Positions 46,862-56,844 are shown, counted from the first letter of the stretch. The stretch is DNA of 64,000 nucleotides from UBA6263 sp049305865 (GCA_049305865.1 JBAQPP010000041.1:1-64000), one strand, 5' to 3'. Translations and numbers: made by a program. Notes: a model not told the origin generated them from the letters alone.

Positions 46862-48070
46862 ATGGATATAAAAGAGCATATAATAAATGCAAAAACAGAT
46901 CTTAGTAGAAACAAACTTAGGACATGATTAAGTATGTTATGAATTATAATATGAGTTTTTTCTGTGGTTGTAATGCTAGCAATAGGTAATTGAACACAAA
47001 AATCTATAGTAGATAAAATAGAATCTTTATGAACAAATCTTTTAACTATTTCACCCTGATGAAGTAATTGGAATATACGTGGATGATGAGCAGGAGGTAG
47101 TTCTGCAACTTTAGACGAAGAAATGATAGACTATATAAAAACTAATATTTCAAATATAGATATTATAGCTCCGAGTGTAAATTGAAGAAAACAAATAATA
47201 TATTGAAGTTTCAATACAAACGCTACAATAAATTGAGTAACTGCCGACTATCTAAAAGTTAAGAATTTAGAATTAACAAATTGATCATTTATAAGTAACG
47301 ACGATGAAAATAACTTAACAAAAGTAGCAGTATTGTGACAAACTATGGCAACAGATATTTTTGGAAGTGGGACAAAAGCTATAGATCCTATATGAAAAGA
47401 TATTAAAATGGAAAATATTATAGTAACAGTTATATGAGTACTAGAAGATAATATGACTGCTAATAGTAGTATATTCATACCATTAAGTACAGCACAGAAA
47501 AGAGTATTATGAAATAACAATTATTCAAGTATTTCTATATCTGCTATCGATACAAATATAGTCGAACAAACCAAAACTGAATTAGAAACATCTTTAAAGT
47601 CATATTTGTGAATCAAAGATTGAGATACTGTCAATTTTACAGTGCAAAGTCAAAGTGATATGATAGAAACAGTAAGCAGCATAACATGAATATTAACAGC
47701 TTTTCTGGCTTGAATAGCAGCTATTTCATTGATCGTTTGATGAATAGGAGTTATGAATATAATGTTAGTGTCTGTGACAGAAAGGATAAAAGAAATCTGA
47801 ATTCGTAAAGCTATATGAGCACACAGAAAAGATATTTTAATCCAATTTCTAGCTGAATCTGTTCTTTTAAGCCTAATGTGATGAATTATAGGTATTATTT
47901 TAAGCTTTATAGTTGTTTTTATCATAAATAAATTTTTAACAGCGATTATATCATTAAGCTCTGTCTTATTAGCTTTTATTTCTGCTGTAAGTATAGGTAT
48001 AATATTTGGTATCTTACCCGCTAACAATGCCTCTAAATTAAAGCCAATTGATGCGCTAAGGTATGAATAA
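46862..48070 (+). CDS. MacB-type ABC permease
   Basis: 402 aa. The layout is MacB/FtsX: one N-terminal helix (RTGLSMLGIIIGVFSVVVML), a large outer domain (about residues 50-270) and three C-terminal helices (ILTAFLAGIAAISLIVGGIG, ILIQFLAESVLLSLMGGI, AFISAVSIGIIFGI). VSVTERIKEIGIRKAIGAHRK is the conserved coupling motif. With the adjacent ATPase and fusion protein it forms a mechanotransmission-type exporter for peptides, lipoproteins or drugs. The substrate is unknown. It ends just before the third operator. Confidence 0.92.
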
Positions 48071-48088
48071 AAATTATAAATTTTATTA

Positions 48089-48120
48089 CTTAAGCTTAGT
48101 TTAAGGTAGATAGATATAAT
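48089..48120 (+). promoter_or_regulatory. third direct-repeat operator with -10 box, upstream of the Met-rich protein gene
   Basis: CTTAAGCTTAG at 48089-48099 and TTTAAGGTAGA at 48100-48110, then a perfect TATAAT at 48115-48120 after four bases. The first repeat is degenerate, but the phasing equals the two others. Confidence 0.75.
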
Positions 48121-48169
48121 ACCCCACGTCACATTAAGATGACACTTTATATTCTAACTACACACAACA

Positions 48170-48796
48170 ATGAAAACAAAATCTATTATTTTACCAGCTA
48201 TTATGTGACTGGTTGTATTGACAAGTGCTGGAGCATTAACATTTGCATCCAATAGTCAATCTTACTCTTGAGCAAAACAATGAAATATGGGGATGAAAGA
48301 TTGATGAATGAGATGATGATTACAATGAATGCAAAACTTAAGTGAAACAGATCGTCAAGCAATGATGGATGCAGTACAAAAAGCTATTGATGCAAAAGAT
48401 TATAATGCATTCAAAGCCGCACATACAAAGTACTGAATTATACTAAACACGACAGAAACACAATTTAAAGACATGTTTACAAAAAGATTAGAAATGGATA
48501 CTAAAAGAGCTGAAAAGAACGCTCTCAAAACAAAAAGCCAAGAAGCTATCAAAAATTGAGATTTTACGACACGAAAATCATTAAACAAAGACATGCCTAT
48601 TTTAAAGTATATAGATACTCAAGAAAAATTTACTAAATTACAAGAAATGGGAACCTACAGAGAAAAGATACAAACCATAGCTAAAGAATTGTGACTACCT
48701 CAATGAAAATGAATATGAGAATGAATGGGAATGGGAATGTGAAAATGAATGTGAAAATGAATGTGAATGTGAATGTGATTTTGAAAAGAAAAATAA
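48170..48796 (+). CDS. secreted Met/Gly-rich protein, possibly CpxP/Spy-like or metal-binding
   Basis: 208 aa. The signal peptide is KSIILPAIMGLVVLTSAG, followed by a Gly/Met-rich stretch (KQGNMGMKDGGMRGG), a helical core of about 130 residues (MMDAVQKAIDAKDYNAFKAA) and a Gly-Met tail (GEGMGMGMGKGMGKGMGM). The helical core with repeated DxxDF/DY-x-A turns resembles small periplasmic helical proteins of the Spy/CpxP or DUF2680 type. The tail has eleven TGA codons in about 90 bases, the densest recoding in the window. Met-rich tails often bind Cu(I), which is a possibility only. The gene ends at a strong terminator. Confidence 0.78.
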
Positions 48797-48830
48797 TTAC
48801 TTACAAACAATGACGATAGTATAATTTTTA

Positions 48831-48868
48831 AAAAGCTTAGCCTATACACCACAGGCTAAGCTTTTTTA
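48831..48868 (+). terminator. terminator after the Met-rich gene
   Basis: AAAAGCTTAGCCT pairs with AGGCTAAGCTTTT around a nine-base loop, followed by T residues. This long perfect stem closes the regulon. Confidence 0.9.
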
Positions 48869-48940
48869 TATTTACAATAAGAATAAAATCATTATATAAT
48901 ATCATATTAAATTGTTTTTTTTTATTTTTTATAAAATACA

Positions 48941-49180
48941 ATGACACCAGAACCTACTTTGTATACCAATTCAGCTGCACCTATAATGACATGATGAATA
49001 CTTGCATTAATTATTATTCTTGGTATCCGAGAATGAATACGGAAAGCAATTGCTTTATGGAAAGCATGAAAATGAAATCAATTAGCACGATTTATATGTC
49101 TATTTATATTTAATACTGCATGAATATTGCCTATATTATACCTAATATTTTGGCAAAAAAAATGAAGTAAAAAGAAATAA
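48941..49180 (+). CDS. DUF5652-like small membrane protein
   Basis: 79 aa with two hydrophobic helices (GGILALIIILGI and FICLFIFNTAGILPILYLIF). The segment ALWKAGKGNQLARFICLFIF followed by NTAGILPILYL fits DUF5652, a family of small membrane proteins common in CPR. The terminal KKGSKKK is basic. The role is unknown. The phosphoesterase gene starts six bases after its stop. Confidence 0.6.
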
Positions 49181-49185
49181 AAAAA

Positions 49186-49917
49186 ATGCAATATAAAACA
49201 ATAATTATTTCAGATGTACACCTATGAACCAAAGATTCTAGACACCAAAGAGTTTTGGATTTTTTACAAAAAAATAAATGTGAAAACCTAATATTAAATG
49301 GAGATATAGTAGACGGACGACATATAAAAATATTTGGTTGACGACCCAAATGACATACAGATCTTATACACCATATAATAGATTTAGCAAAATCAAATCA
49401 GACTAAAGTTTTTTATATACCTTGAAATCATGATGATTTTTTAAGAAATCTTCTTCCCATAAAGTATTGAGATATAAATTTCTTAAAAGATATGATATAT
49501 CATTCATGAAATAAAAAATATTATATTTGTCATTGAGATAGATTTGATAGAATAGAATGAAAATTATTCTTTTTATGAACAATATCTTTCCTTATGTGAT
49601 CTTTTGTATTTATGATAAATAGGATATATAATAGACGAAGGGAAAAGAGATGATTAAAATATTTTTCATTGGTCAAACAGATAAAATTAATAGTCAAAAT
49701 CATGATGACATGATGATCAAAAAGATTTGAGAAAAAACTTATAAAAGCAGCTAAACAAAATAATTGTGAATGAATAATATGTGGTCACATACACAAGCAA
49801 GAAAACAAAATGCTATGAAATATTCACTATTTAAATTCTTGAGATCGAGTGGAATCTTGTACAGCATTGGTAGAAGACTTTGAATGAAATTGGGATATAC
49901 ATTATCATAAAATTTAA
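49186..49917 (+). CDS. calcineurin-like metallophosphoesterase (LpxH-like)
   Basis: 243 aa. Metal-binding motifs are in order: ISDVHLG, NGDIVDGR, IPGNHDD, CHGDRFD and GHIHKQ. The layout matches the UDP-2,3-diacylglucosamine pyrophosphatase group, but a hydrophobic hairpin is inserted (FFLGTISFLMGSFVFMI). Without an outer membrane and lipid A pathway, the substrate is probably another pyrophosphate or phosphodiester. The ATG lies five bases after the DUF5652-like stop, so they are likely co-translated. Confidence 0.82.
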
Positions 49918-50622
49918 TTAGATTTTTTTTGCAATATAATTACTTGCTCATATACCAAGTATATCAATAATTTGAGAAAATATGTTTAATTTTATAGATA
50001 CTCAATCTTGATAAATAACAGATTCCGATCCAGAAAGATCAAAAAAATCTGCATTTTTAAATTTATTTTTTAATACATAACAATACATTATATTTCTAAG
50101 TTTATATGATCAGTCTTTGATAGCCAAATTATATTGGGAAAATCTATTATATAAAAAACTATTATATTTTGTCATCTGGTTATCTATATTCAAAGAATAT
50201 TCTCAAACCGAATAAACTGGTTGACTATCATCAATAAAAAAAGTTTTTTTAAATCATTGGATATCTGTAATAACCAAATCAATATTTGACCTTATAATAT
50301 TCAAAATTTTTAAATAATTGACAAGATTAATACTACTATCATCATTTAATCTAATATTTATATTCTTAAATACATCAAAATTTGGAATATTTTTATTTCT
50401 TTCCAAATACGCCCAAAAGTAGGACTTAAAATAGTTAGAATCTATACATTTTCAATGACCTTCAGTCATATTTAATTTAAGATTATCTAATATATCTCTT
50501 CTAATAGGTTTCAACTGATTGTTAAAATTAACATTTCTATCGGGGTGAGCCTTTATCCAAAGAAGAGTATTATTTAAAAATTTTTCATTTTCTTTTCAAT
50601 TATCTTTTTCCATCGAATTCAT
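49918..50622 (-). CDS. hypothetical protein, 234 aa
   Basis: No family recognised. It is soluble, rich in Asn and Ile, with WIKAHPDRNVNFNNQLKP near the start and DISGSE...KLNIFSQIIDILGIG near the end. No signal peptide or catalytic motif is seen. The stop abuts the convergent phosphoesterase gene. ATG at 50613 is an alternative start. Function not inferable. Confidence 0.65.
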
Positions 50623-50781
50623 CTATATTATTCAATAATAAACATAGATATTATAAATATCAGATAAAACATATCAAGTATATTTTTTAAGAAAAGAGAA
50701 TAATATAAAAAATTTGATTATTATTTGAGATTACAATACTTTTAATTATATTACACCTCAAGTTATCAGCTTTTTTTAGAT

Positions 50782-50853
50782 GGTCCGATCGTTTAGTGGA
50801 TAGGACACAATCCTGCGAAGATTGTAACCCCGGTTCAACTCCGGGTCGGGCCA
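50782..50853 (+). tRNA. tRNA-Arg (anticodon GCG)
   Basis: A full 72-nt cloverleaf is visible. The acceptor is GGTCCGA with TCGGGCC (one G-U) and discriminator A. The D-arm is GTTT/GGAC with loop AGTGGATA. The anticodon stem is CAATC/GATTG with loop CTGCGAA, giving GCG with U33. The variable loop is TAAC. The T-arm is CCCGG/CCGGG with loop TTCAACT. No CCA is encoded. Anticodon GCG reads CGC and CGU (Arg), whereas most bacteria use ACG edited to ICG. This may mean the tRNA does not need the TadA enzyme. Confidence 0.88.
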
Positions 50854-50938
50854 AGATTTAAAAATTAGCATTAAAAATTTGCAATATTTTAAAAAACACT
50901 TATAATTTTGTATCAAATTTAAAAAATAACAAAAACAA

Positions 50939-51604
50939 ATGCCAGAAAAAAAAGAAACAAAAAAGGTTGATGAAAAGAAACCATCTACAAAAGCCGTTAA
51001 ACCAACAGCTCCAAAATCATTAAGCAAAACTGAATTAATTGAAAAGTACCAAAAGATGGTGCAATTTTTGCAGAATACTATTGGCGATATGGAAACAGAC
51101 ATGAAAAGATTGAAGTTAATTTTGACTCAATTATCAAAGTTTGATCCAGAAGATAACAACAGTCTACAAGAAAATGAAGAAATCCAAAAAGCAATATGAG
51201 ATACAGAATTAAAAAAATATGAAGAGGAAAATATGGAAATAGTTGAATGAAAATTTGATTGATATTTTATGATCTGATGAGATCAAAAAAGATATCCAGT
51301 GCCATTAAATTACTCTAGCAAGACAAAATTGATACCATGAGATATTTTAAAACTCAAAATTATGCAAGATTGAAAGTTTGTTTATAAGTTGATTCGTCCA
51401 GCAGAAAGAAAACATGTAAGAGCTTTGCTTTCAAAAACAGATGAAAATAAATTTACAGCAATCACAGATGAAGGTAAAATTTATTTCCTAAATCAAGCCG
51501 CTGTTACATTCTTCAAAGGAAAACCATGAGATGAATTATATATTATCACAAACGAAAAAGAAGAATGATGATTTGCAGCGATCGAAGCAATTATAAAAAA
51601 ATAA
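50939..51604 (+). CDS. conserved hypothetical protein with a Lys-rich tail, 221 aa
   Basis: The N-terminal 35 residues are Lys/Pro/Thr-rich and disordered (KKETKKVDEKKPSTKAVKPT). A helix follows (LIEKYQKMVQFLQNTIGDME). The C-terminal 130 residues are beta-rich: YPVPLNYSSKTKLIPGDILK, KLIRPAERKHVRALL and FFKGKPGDELYIITNEKEEGG. I recall similar proteins among CPR hypotheticals. It may be a nucleic-acid or ribosome-associated factor given the basic tail, but this is only a guess. Its own terminator follows. Confidence 0.72.
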
Positions 51605-51620
51605 TATAAAACAAAAATAA

Positions 51621-51652
51621 AAAAAAGACTGATCTATATCGGTCTTTTTTTT
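51621..51652. terminator. bidirectional terminator overlapping the methyltransferase stop
   Basis: AGACTGAT pairs with ATCGGTCT, flanked by A-tract and T-tract. The convergent methyltransferase-like gene reads into it and stops at TAG 51636-51634. Confidence 0.8.
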
Positions 51653-52458
51653 ATTCTACATACAACTTTATTTCATTTTTCTTGCCACTGCAATCATAGT
51701 TTTTCAAAAATTCAAATAATATCTTTATCTCTATCTTCTACTACTAAAATTTCTCAATTTATTTTCAAAATTCTAGATGCTTCAGCCAATATTCAGAAAT
51801 AATTAAGATATTTTTTATCTAATATATGACATATCAAAACAATATCTTGAGAATTGTTTTCTATTCAATTAATATCTTCTCACTTTGAAGGATTTATAAC
51901 TATTTTTGGATGTTTAGTTTGATCAAAATTACTTCGCATATTTATATAATTCAAAACTTTCTGTTTTGTAACATACATATTTTGCAAGTCATTAGATTGT
52001 TCAAATAAATCATTATATCTATATTTAGCAGCAGTCTGTCGAGATTGCAAATTGTTTAATTGATTATTTATTACTTCAATTTTCTTTTTAGATTCTTTAA
52101 TAAAATTTTCTTGAATAGAAAGAGTATTGTTCAACGCAATATCTTTTACAGTTTCTTCAAAACAAGGGTCACAGACAACATATTGATCAATATATTCTTC
52201 CAACAAAAAAGGCATTCATCCAAATCATCATCACAAATCAAGAATTTGTTTTCACTCAAAATATTCAGAATTTAATCATAAAATTTTCAAAATATTTTCT
52301 GGTGGCGTTTGAAGTGCAACAAATAATTTTATTTCACTTGGATTTATATTAACATCATTCAAAGTAGAAAAAACAGAATCACTAGTTTCCTGTGTGATTT
52401 TAGTCATATCTATTCATATTTGATACAAATATTGTCTTCCTTCTTCATATGTATTCAT
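51634..52458 (-). CDS. SAM-methyltransferase-like protein with coiled-coil insertion
   Basis: 274 aa. Motif I reads QILDLGGGFGGMPFLLEEY, followed by YVVCDPCFEE. A helical insertion of about 80 residues comes next (ESKKKIEVINNQLNNLQSRQ). The later methyltransferase strands are DINGIENNSQDIVLICHILD and ILKINGEILVVEDRDKDI. The final residues VVCRIKKRPI are encoded by the terminator stem. Substrate unknown. The coiled-coil insertion is unusual for the fold. Confidence 0.62.
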
Positions 52459-52588
52459 AAAACAAAATATATAATAAAGTATAATTAAATTATATTAGTT
52501 AAAATAAATTTTGCAAATCCAAAAAATCATTGAAATATATGCCAATTTAAATATTAATCTACTATCATTTTAATTAATTAGAATTTTA

Positions 52589-54046
52589 ATGTTATTAACA
52601 GTCTGATTAGAAATACATATCAAATTAAAATCTGGAAATAAAATGTTTTGTCAGTGCCCCAATTCACAAAACTTTGATACTCTACAAGCAAATACCAATA
52701 TATGTCCTGTATGTACATGACAACCTTGAGCTTTACCTACTCTAAGTAAAGAAGTTTTAGAAAAGGCTTTATTACTATGAAAAGCATTAAATTGCGACAT
52801 AAATATGACATCCCAATTTGATAGAAAATCATATTTCTATCCAGATTTACCTATGTGATACCAGATTACACAATTATACAAACCCACAAATATAAACGGA
52901 CATGTACCATTTTTTGTAGACAATGAATATTCACAAGAGAGAATAATTCACATACAAGATGCTCATATGGAATCTGACACAGCAAAAATGATTCATCAGT
53001 GATGAGAAGCACTACTAGACTTCAATCGCGCATGAACACCACTTGTTGAGATAGTAACTAAGCCAGATTTTACTAGCTCAGATGAAGTAGTAGAATTTCT
53101 TAAAGAACTTCAAAGAATTGTTAGATACAACGATATAGCAGATGCAGATATGGAAAAATGACAGATGAGATGTGATGTAAATATATCTATAAGAAAATCA
53201 GAAGCTGATCCATATTGAACAAGAGCAGAATTAAAAAATATGAATTCATTCTCTGCAATCAAAAGAGCAATACAAAACGAATACGATAGACAATTAGCGT
53301 TATATAATAAATGAGAAAAATTCGATCAGCAGACTAGAGGTTGGGATGATGCTAAATGAGAATCATATCTAATGAGATCCAAAGAAGATGCTCTTGACTA
53401 CAGATACTTCCCAGAGCCAGATATGCCACCATTGGTTTTAAATAATTCTATTCTAAATCGATTAGAAGGGCAGAAGCTTGAAATACCCTATCAAATCATA
53501 AAAGAATTCAAAGAAAAATTCTGATTTCATAAGGAATATATAAACGCTATAATTGCAGATAAAGAAATATTAGATTATTTTCTTGAAATACTAAGTCATT
53601 GCGAGAAGCATAGCGACGAAACAATCTTGGCCAAACTCATAGCAAAACGAATATCCTGACCTATATCAGCTTGGACAAAAGAAAATATCAAATCAATCAA
53701 TAATCTTAACTTCAACAAAAAACAATTTCAAGAATTTATCAAGATATCTGAAACATGAAACATACTAGATAATCAACTAAAAATAATTATGGATGAAATG
53801 ATAAAAATATGAAAAAATCCAGAAGAAATAATAAAAGAAAAGTGATTTGATACAGCAGCAATGGATCAATGAGAGCTAGAAAACATAGTTAAGCTCGTAC
53901 TAGAAGAAAATTCTGACATCGTACAGCAATACAAATGAGGGAAAACTACTACCCTATGATTTTTTGTCTGACAAGTAATGAAAAAGACTTGATGAAAATC
54001 AGATCCTAAAATTATTTGAGAAATAATTATTAATCTATTAAAATAA
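52589..54046 (+). CDS. gatB: aspartyl/glutamyl-tRNA amidotransferase subunit B
   Basis: 485 aa, normal length. GatB activates Glu-tRNA-Gln or Asp-tRNA-Asn for transamidation with GatA and GatC. It starts LLTVGLEIHIKLKSGNKMFC and has CPVCTGQPGALPTLS, where the glycine of QPGALP is TGA. FYPDLPMGYQITQLYKP and ADMEKGQMRCDVNISIR are further landmarks. RTRAELKNMNSF appears as GTRAELKNMNSF, and the C-terminal YqeY-like tail (GGKTTTLGFFVGQVMKKTGG) is intact. No gatA or gatC is adjacent. A dispersed repeat seems to lie in frame near codon 336. Confidence 0.95.
53595..53635. repeat. GTCATT-type dispersed repeat inside gatB
   Basis: GTCATTGCGAGAAGCATAGC followed by GACGAAACAATCTTGGCC is almost the textbook form of the palindromic element GTCATTGCGAG...GACGAAGCAATCT. 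It is translated as SHCEKHSDETILAK, a Cys/His-containing stretch in the helical domain that keeps the reading frame. Confidence 0.6.
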
Positions 54047-54047
54047 A

Positions 54048-54227
54048 TTACCTATAACAAAGCGTCCACCATAATTTTTCTTGAAAATCAATTTTAATAT
54101 TATCTACTTTACAAGATCAGATATTTTTGTATAAAGCAAAATGTAAATGAGGGATATCCATCCATCGACTCAATCATGTTTTTCATATTTTTTGACGTTT
54201 TAATATTTGACTTTCTATAGAAAATAT
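54048..54227 (-). pseudogene. fragment of an M23 peptidase
   Basis: A 59-codon open stretch reads ...KRQKIGKTGLSRWMDIPHLH then FALYKN, which is the C-terminal part of a LytM/M23 domain: the GxTGLSR turn and HLHF zinc motif. No start or N-terminal half exists: an in-frame TAA lies at 54230-54228 and no more M23 sequence is seen upstream. It is a remnant or a deletion relic of a gene related to the M23 genes at 700 and 26307. It lies between gatB and the 360-aa gene. Confidence 0.6.
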
Positions 54228-54260
54228 TTATATCACATTATCTTTATTCGTATATATGAT

Positions 54261-55343
54261 ATGACAGAAAATATAGAATTTGATTTCGATAATATTCCAT
54301 TAGACCACTTATGATTTGATTCGCAAGATCTTAAGAAAGAACGGGAAAATCAGTATATGCAAGACATAGCAGATTTAATACAATCTACATGTGATAGTGC
54401 TCCTGAAATAAAAGAATTTAAATCATTAATGAATAATTTTTTTATTGGTGAAGTAGAACTCACTGATAGATGAATATATATACCTCAAGCTTTGAACCTA
54501 ACTGAAGAAAATGCAGATGAAATCTATGAAATTATACAAAATCACATAGAATATCCTGATGATGAAAATCTCAAAGCCCGCATTTTTACACAAGCAATAA
54601 ATAAAGAAATTATAGATAATTTTGCAAAATACTGAATAGTAATTGATAATAAATATAAAGTAGCAAACAATTGAGTTTCTTTCAATGTAACTCCACAATT
54701 TCATATTAGTGATCCATATCTTTTTATTGAATTTTTACAAAAGATTAAAATATGTGACGAAGATACTATCTTAGGTATAGATACCATCTTATGATCACAT
54801 GAATTTTGGTTAGATGAATTCTTTCTGTCATGAAAAGATATAAGTAATTCTGATGAAGTTTCAGATTTTATGGTAAAATCTTTTGAACTTTATGAAGAAC
54901 TTGAAAGACTAGAAATAGAAGAAAGATTAATGAATCTTCAAGTAAGAGATTTAGCTTTGGTTACATCCAATGGTATTTTACAAGAATATTTAAAATTCAA
55001 AAAACTCTGATTTTTTGGACAACTTTATCCTGATAATTTTGATATTTCATTTAAAATTCCAAGGTTTATTTATGAAGCACTTGATATATGTAGCCAATAC
55101 CAGGATGAAGAAGATTTAGACGATTGTATATCCTCCATTAAAGAAAGTATAAATAAATCACTAATCTTGCTTAGTAATATTAGAAACCAAAATATACTTT
55201 TTCAACCACTCAAAGAAGAGCTACAGTACTGAATACGCCAACTTATAGAATATGTAGATGAAAATCCATATATAGAAATACAAGAAAAATCCAAGATTAT
55301 TAGCCCGATTACATACCAAGCACAAGAATTAACCATTTTATAA
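54261..55343 (+). CDS. hypothetical acidic protein, 360 aa
   Basis: No family recognised. Very acidic and helical, with no signal peptide or membrane helix (QDIADLIQSTCDSAPEIKEF; SSIKESINKSLILLSNIRNQ). There are no obvious catalytic motifs; the centre has QFHISDPYLFIEFLQKIK. The frame contains TGA codons throughout. The start follows an AT-rich leader about 30 bases beyond the M23 fragment. The gap from its stop to 55480 holds only AT-rich sequence and a terminator. Role unknown. Confidence 0.7.
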
Positions 55344-55432
55344 ATAAGATAAAAACACAACAATTTTTTATAATATTTTGGTGGTATTAACTACATATCT
55401 ATTTGAATTGTTTTAAAATTACTATACGATAA

Positions 55433-55460
55433 TAAAAAAGCTGGGGAAAATCCACCAGCC
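55433..55460 (-). terminator. terminator after the 42-aa gene
   Basis: On the minus strand GGCTGGTGGA and TTTTCCCCAGC form a stem (GCTGG/CCAGC) followed by six T residues. Confidence 0.75.
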
Positions 55461-55479
55461 ATTTAATAAATTAAGTCTA

Positions 55480-55608
55480 TTAAACCCTTTTACAGGGGTG
55501 CCCCTTGGGGCACATATTTTTATCCTTTCGAACGGAACATTTAGTCCCATCCACTTTACCTTTTCCATGATTACAGGTAAAGGATTTGTCTTGTTTTTGG
55601 TTACTCAT
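55480..55608 (-). CDS. small Cys/His protein, 42 aa
   Basis: MSNQKQDKSFTCNHGKGKVD then GTKCSVRKDKNMCPKGHPCK and RV. Four cysteines and two histidines are spaced CxH, C, C, HxC, which would suit a small zinc-binding knuckle. It is strongly basic. All four glycines are GGN, with no TGA. An adjacent terminator and the leader ATG region (CTATGAGTAACC) support it as a gene despite the short length. No homologue is recalled. Confidence 0.6.
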   Translation of the reverse strand: MSNQKQDKSFTCNHGKGKVDGTKCSVRKDKNMCPKGHPCKRV

Positions 55609-55692
55609 AGCCTATGATGTTTTAATTTATAATTTTGTTTTTTCTTCGTATAAAATATAGTTCATAAAATAAAAGTCAAGTTTAATATTCCT

Positions 55693-56844
55693 TTATAAAT
55701 TCAATAGTACATATGCTCACAGTCCAAGCATAAGCAATCATACAATCAAATGTATCAGTTTTGTATTCTTCTTCTTTATTTTAGCCAACTCCTCTGCTGA
55801 TTTAAATCCAAATCCAACAAGGACAGCAATAATAACCATGGGTAAAACAAAGATAATATTATATACTAACAAATAAATATATCATCGTAAATTTAAATTT
55901 TTACTTTCAGAAGCTAGGTATCAAAGGATTGTAAAATATGGTCAAGATGTACATGGTAATAGGAATAAACTAACTATCACTCAAACAACAAAAGCTCATC
56001 CAGGAGAAGCTATTTTCTCTATTAAACTAGCCATCTTAGGCCTCCATCCAAAAGGTACCTCCATTACAAATCATTTTCCATACCAGAAAAAATCTTTTAA
56101 ATTTGCAAGTCATACCAATATTCCAAGTATTCATACAATAAGTTTTATTAGATATGTATTTTGTGCTCAAGCAAGAGCAGTAAACAAACCAAGTCACATA
56201 CCAAAATATGATAAGAAAACAGCCAATACAAATAGTCATCAAGAGAGCAACGCTTTTCTTCTGCTTTTAGTTTTGGTAAGTATACTAGATATCAATAGTA
56301 ACATTACAGCAAATTCACAAGGATTGATACTATCAGATAACGCTGCTGGTAGCATAATTCCAAAGAATCTCCATCTATCAGCACTTGTAGAGAAAGATCA
56401 TTGATTTCATGTATTAGCCAGAGTGGTTGATTCACATTTTAATCACTGACATGTTTGTTCATTACAAGATTTATTATCACATCCTGAACTAGAACAAGAT
56501 TGTACCAATTTTTTATCAAAAAATTCAATAATAGGTCAATCTCAGTTTATATAAGTACATTCATCCTTATGATTGATTACAAGAAAAGGGACTCAAATCT
56601 GACTTGAATCAAGGTTAAGCTTTTCAAGATATCATTGTAATTCTTTAAGATTATTTTTATTAAAATAAATCTCTTTAGACTCTACTCAAAATTTCTGAGA
56701 AATTTTATTGTCTTCAAAGAATTTTTCAACTTTTGCACAATGTGGACAACCATTACCATAAAATAAAATATAATCCTGAGCCCAAACATTAAATCATATC
56801 CCCAATAACATAACTAACATAAATCATAATATAATTTTTTTCAT
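55693..56844 (-). CDS. thioredoxin-like / CcdA-DsbD membrane fusion protein
   Basis: 383 aa. A signal-like start leads to a glutaredoxin/thioredoxin-like domain with a C33-P-H-C36 redox motif (LFYGNGCPHCAKVEKFF) and a cis-Pro region IGVPFLVI. After a cysteine-containing linker (SCSSGCDNKSCNEQTC) comes a CcdA/DsbD transmembrane unit with six or more helices. Its two conserved cysteines are in SINPCEFAVMLLLIS and LFLLPCTSWPYF. It carries electrons across the membrane to reduce outside disulfides. This fusion order (Trx then CcdA) resembles ScsB-like proteins. The in-frame ATG at 56856 is an alternative start. Confidence 0.8.

Noticed and set aside
47650..48132. Minus-strand open frame of 160 codons
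   Set aside because: Antisense to the MacB-type permease, whose motifs are clear; it is a shadow.
50776..51102. Minus-strand open frame of 108 codons over the tRNA
   Set aside because: It covers the tRNA-Arg and the start of the 221-aa gene on the other strand; no coding signal of its own.
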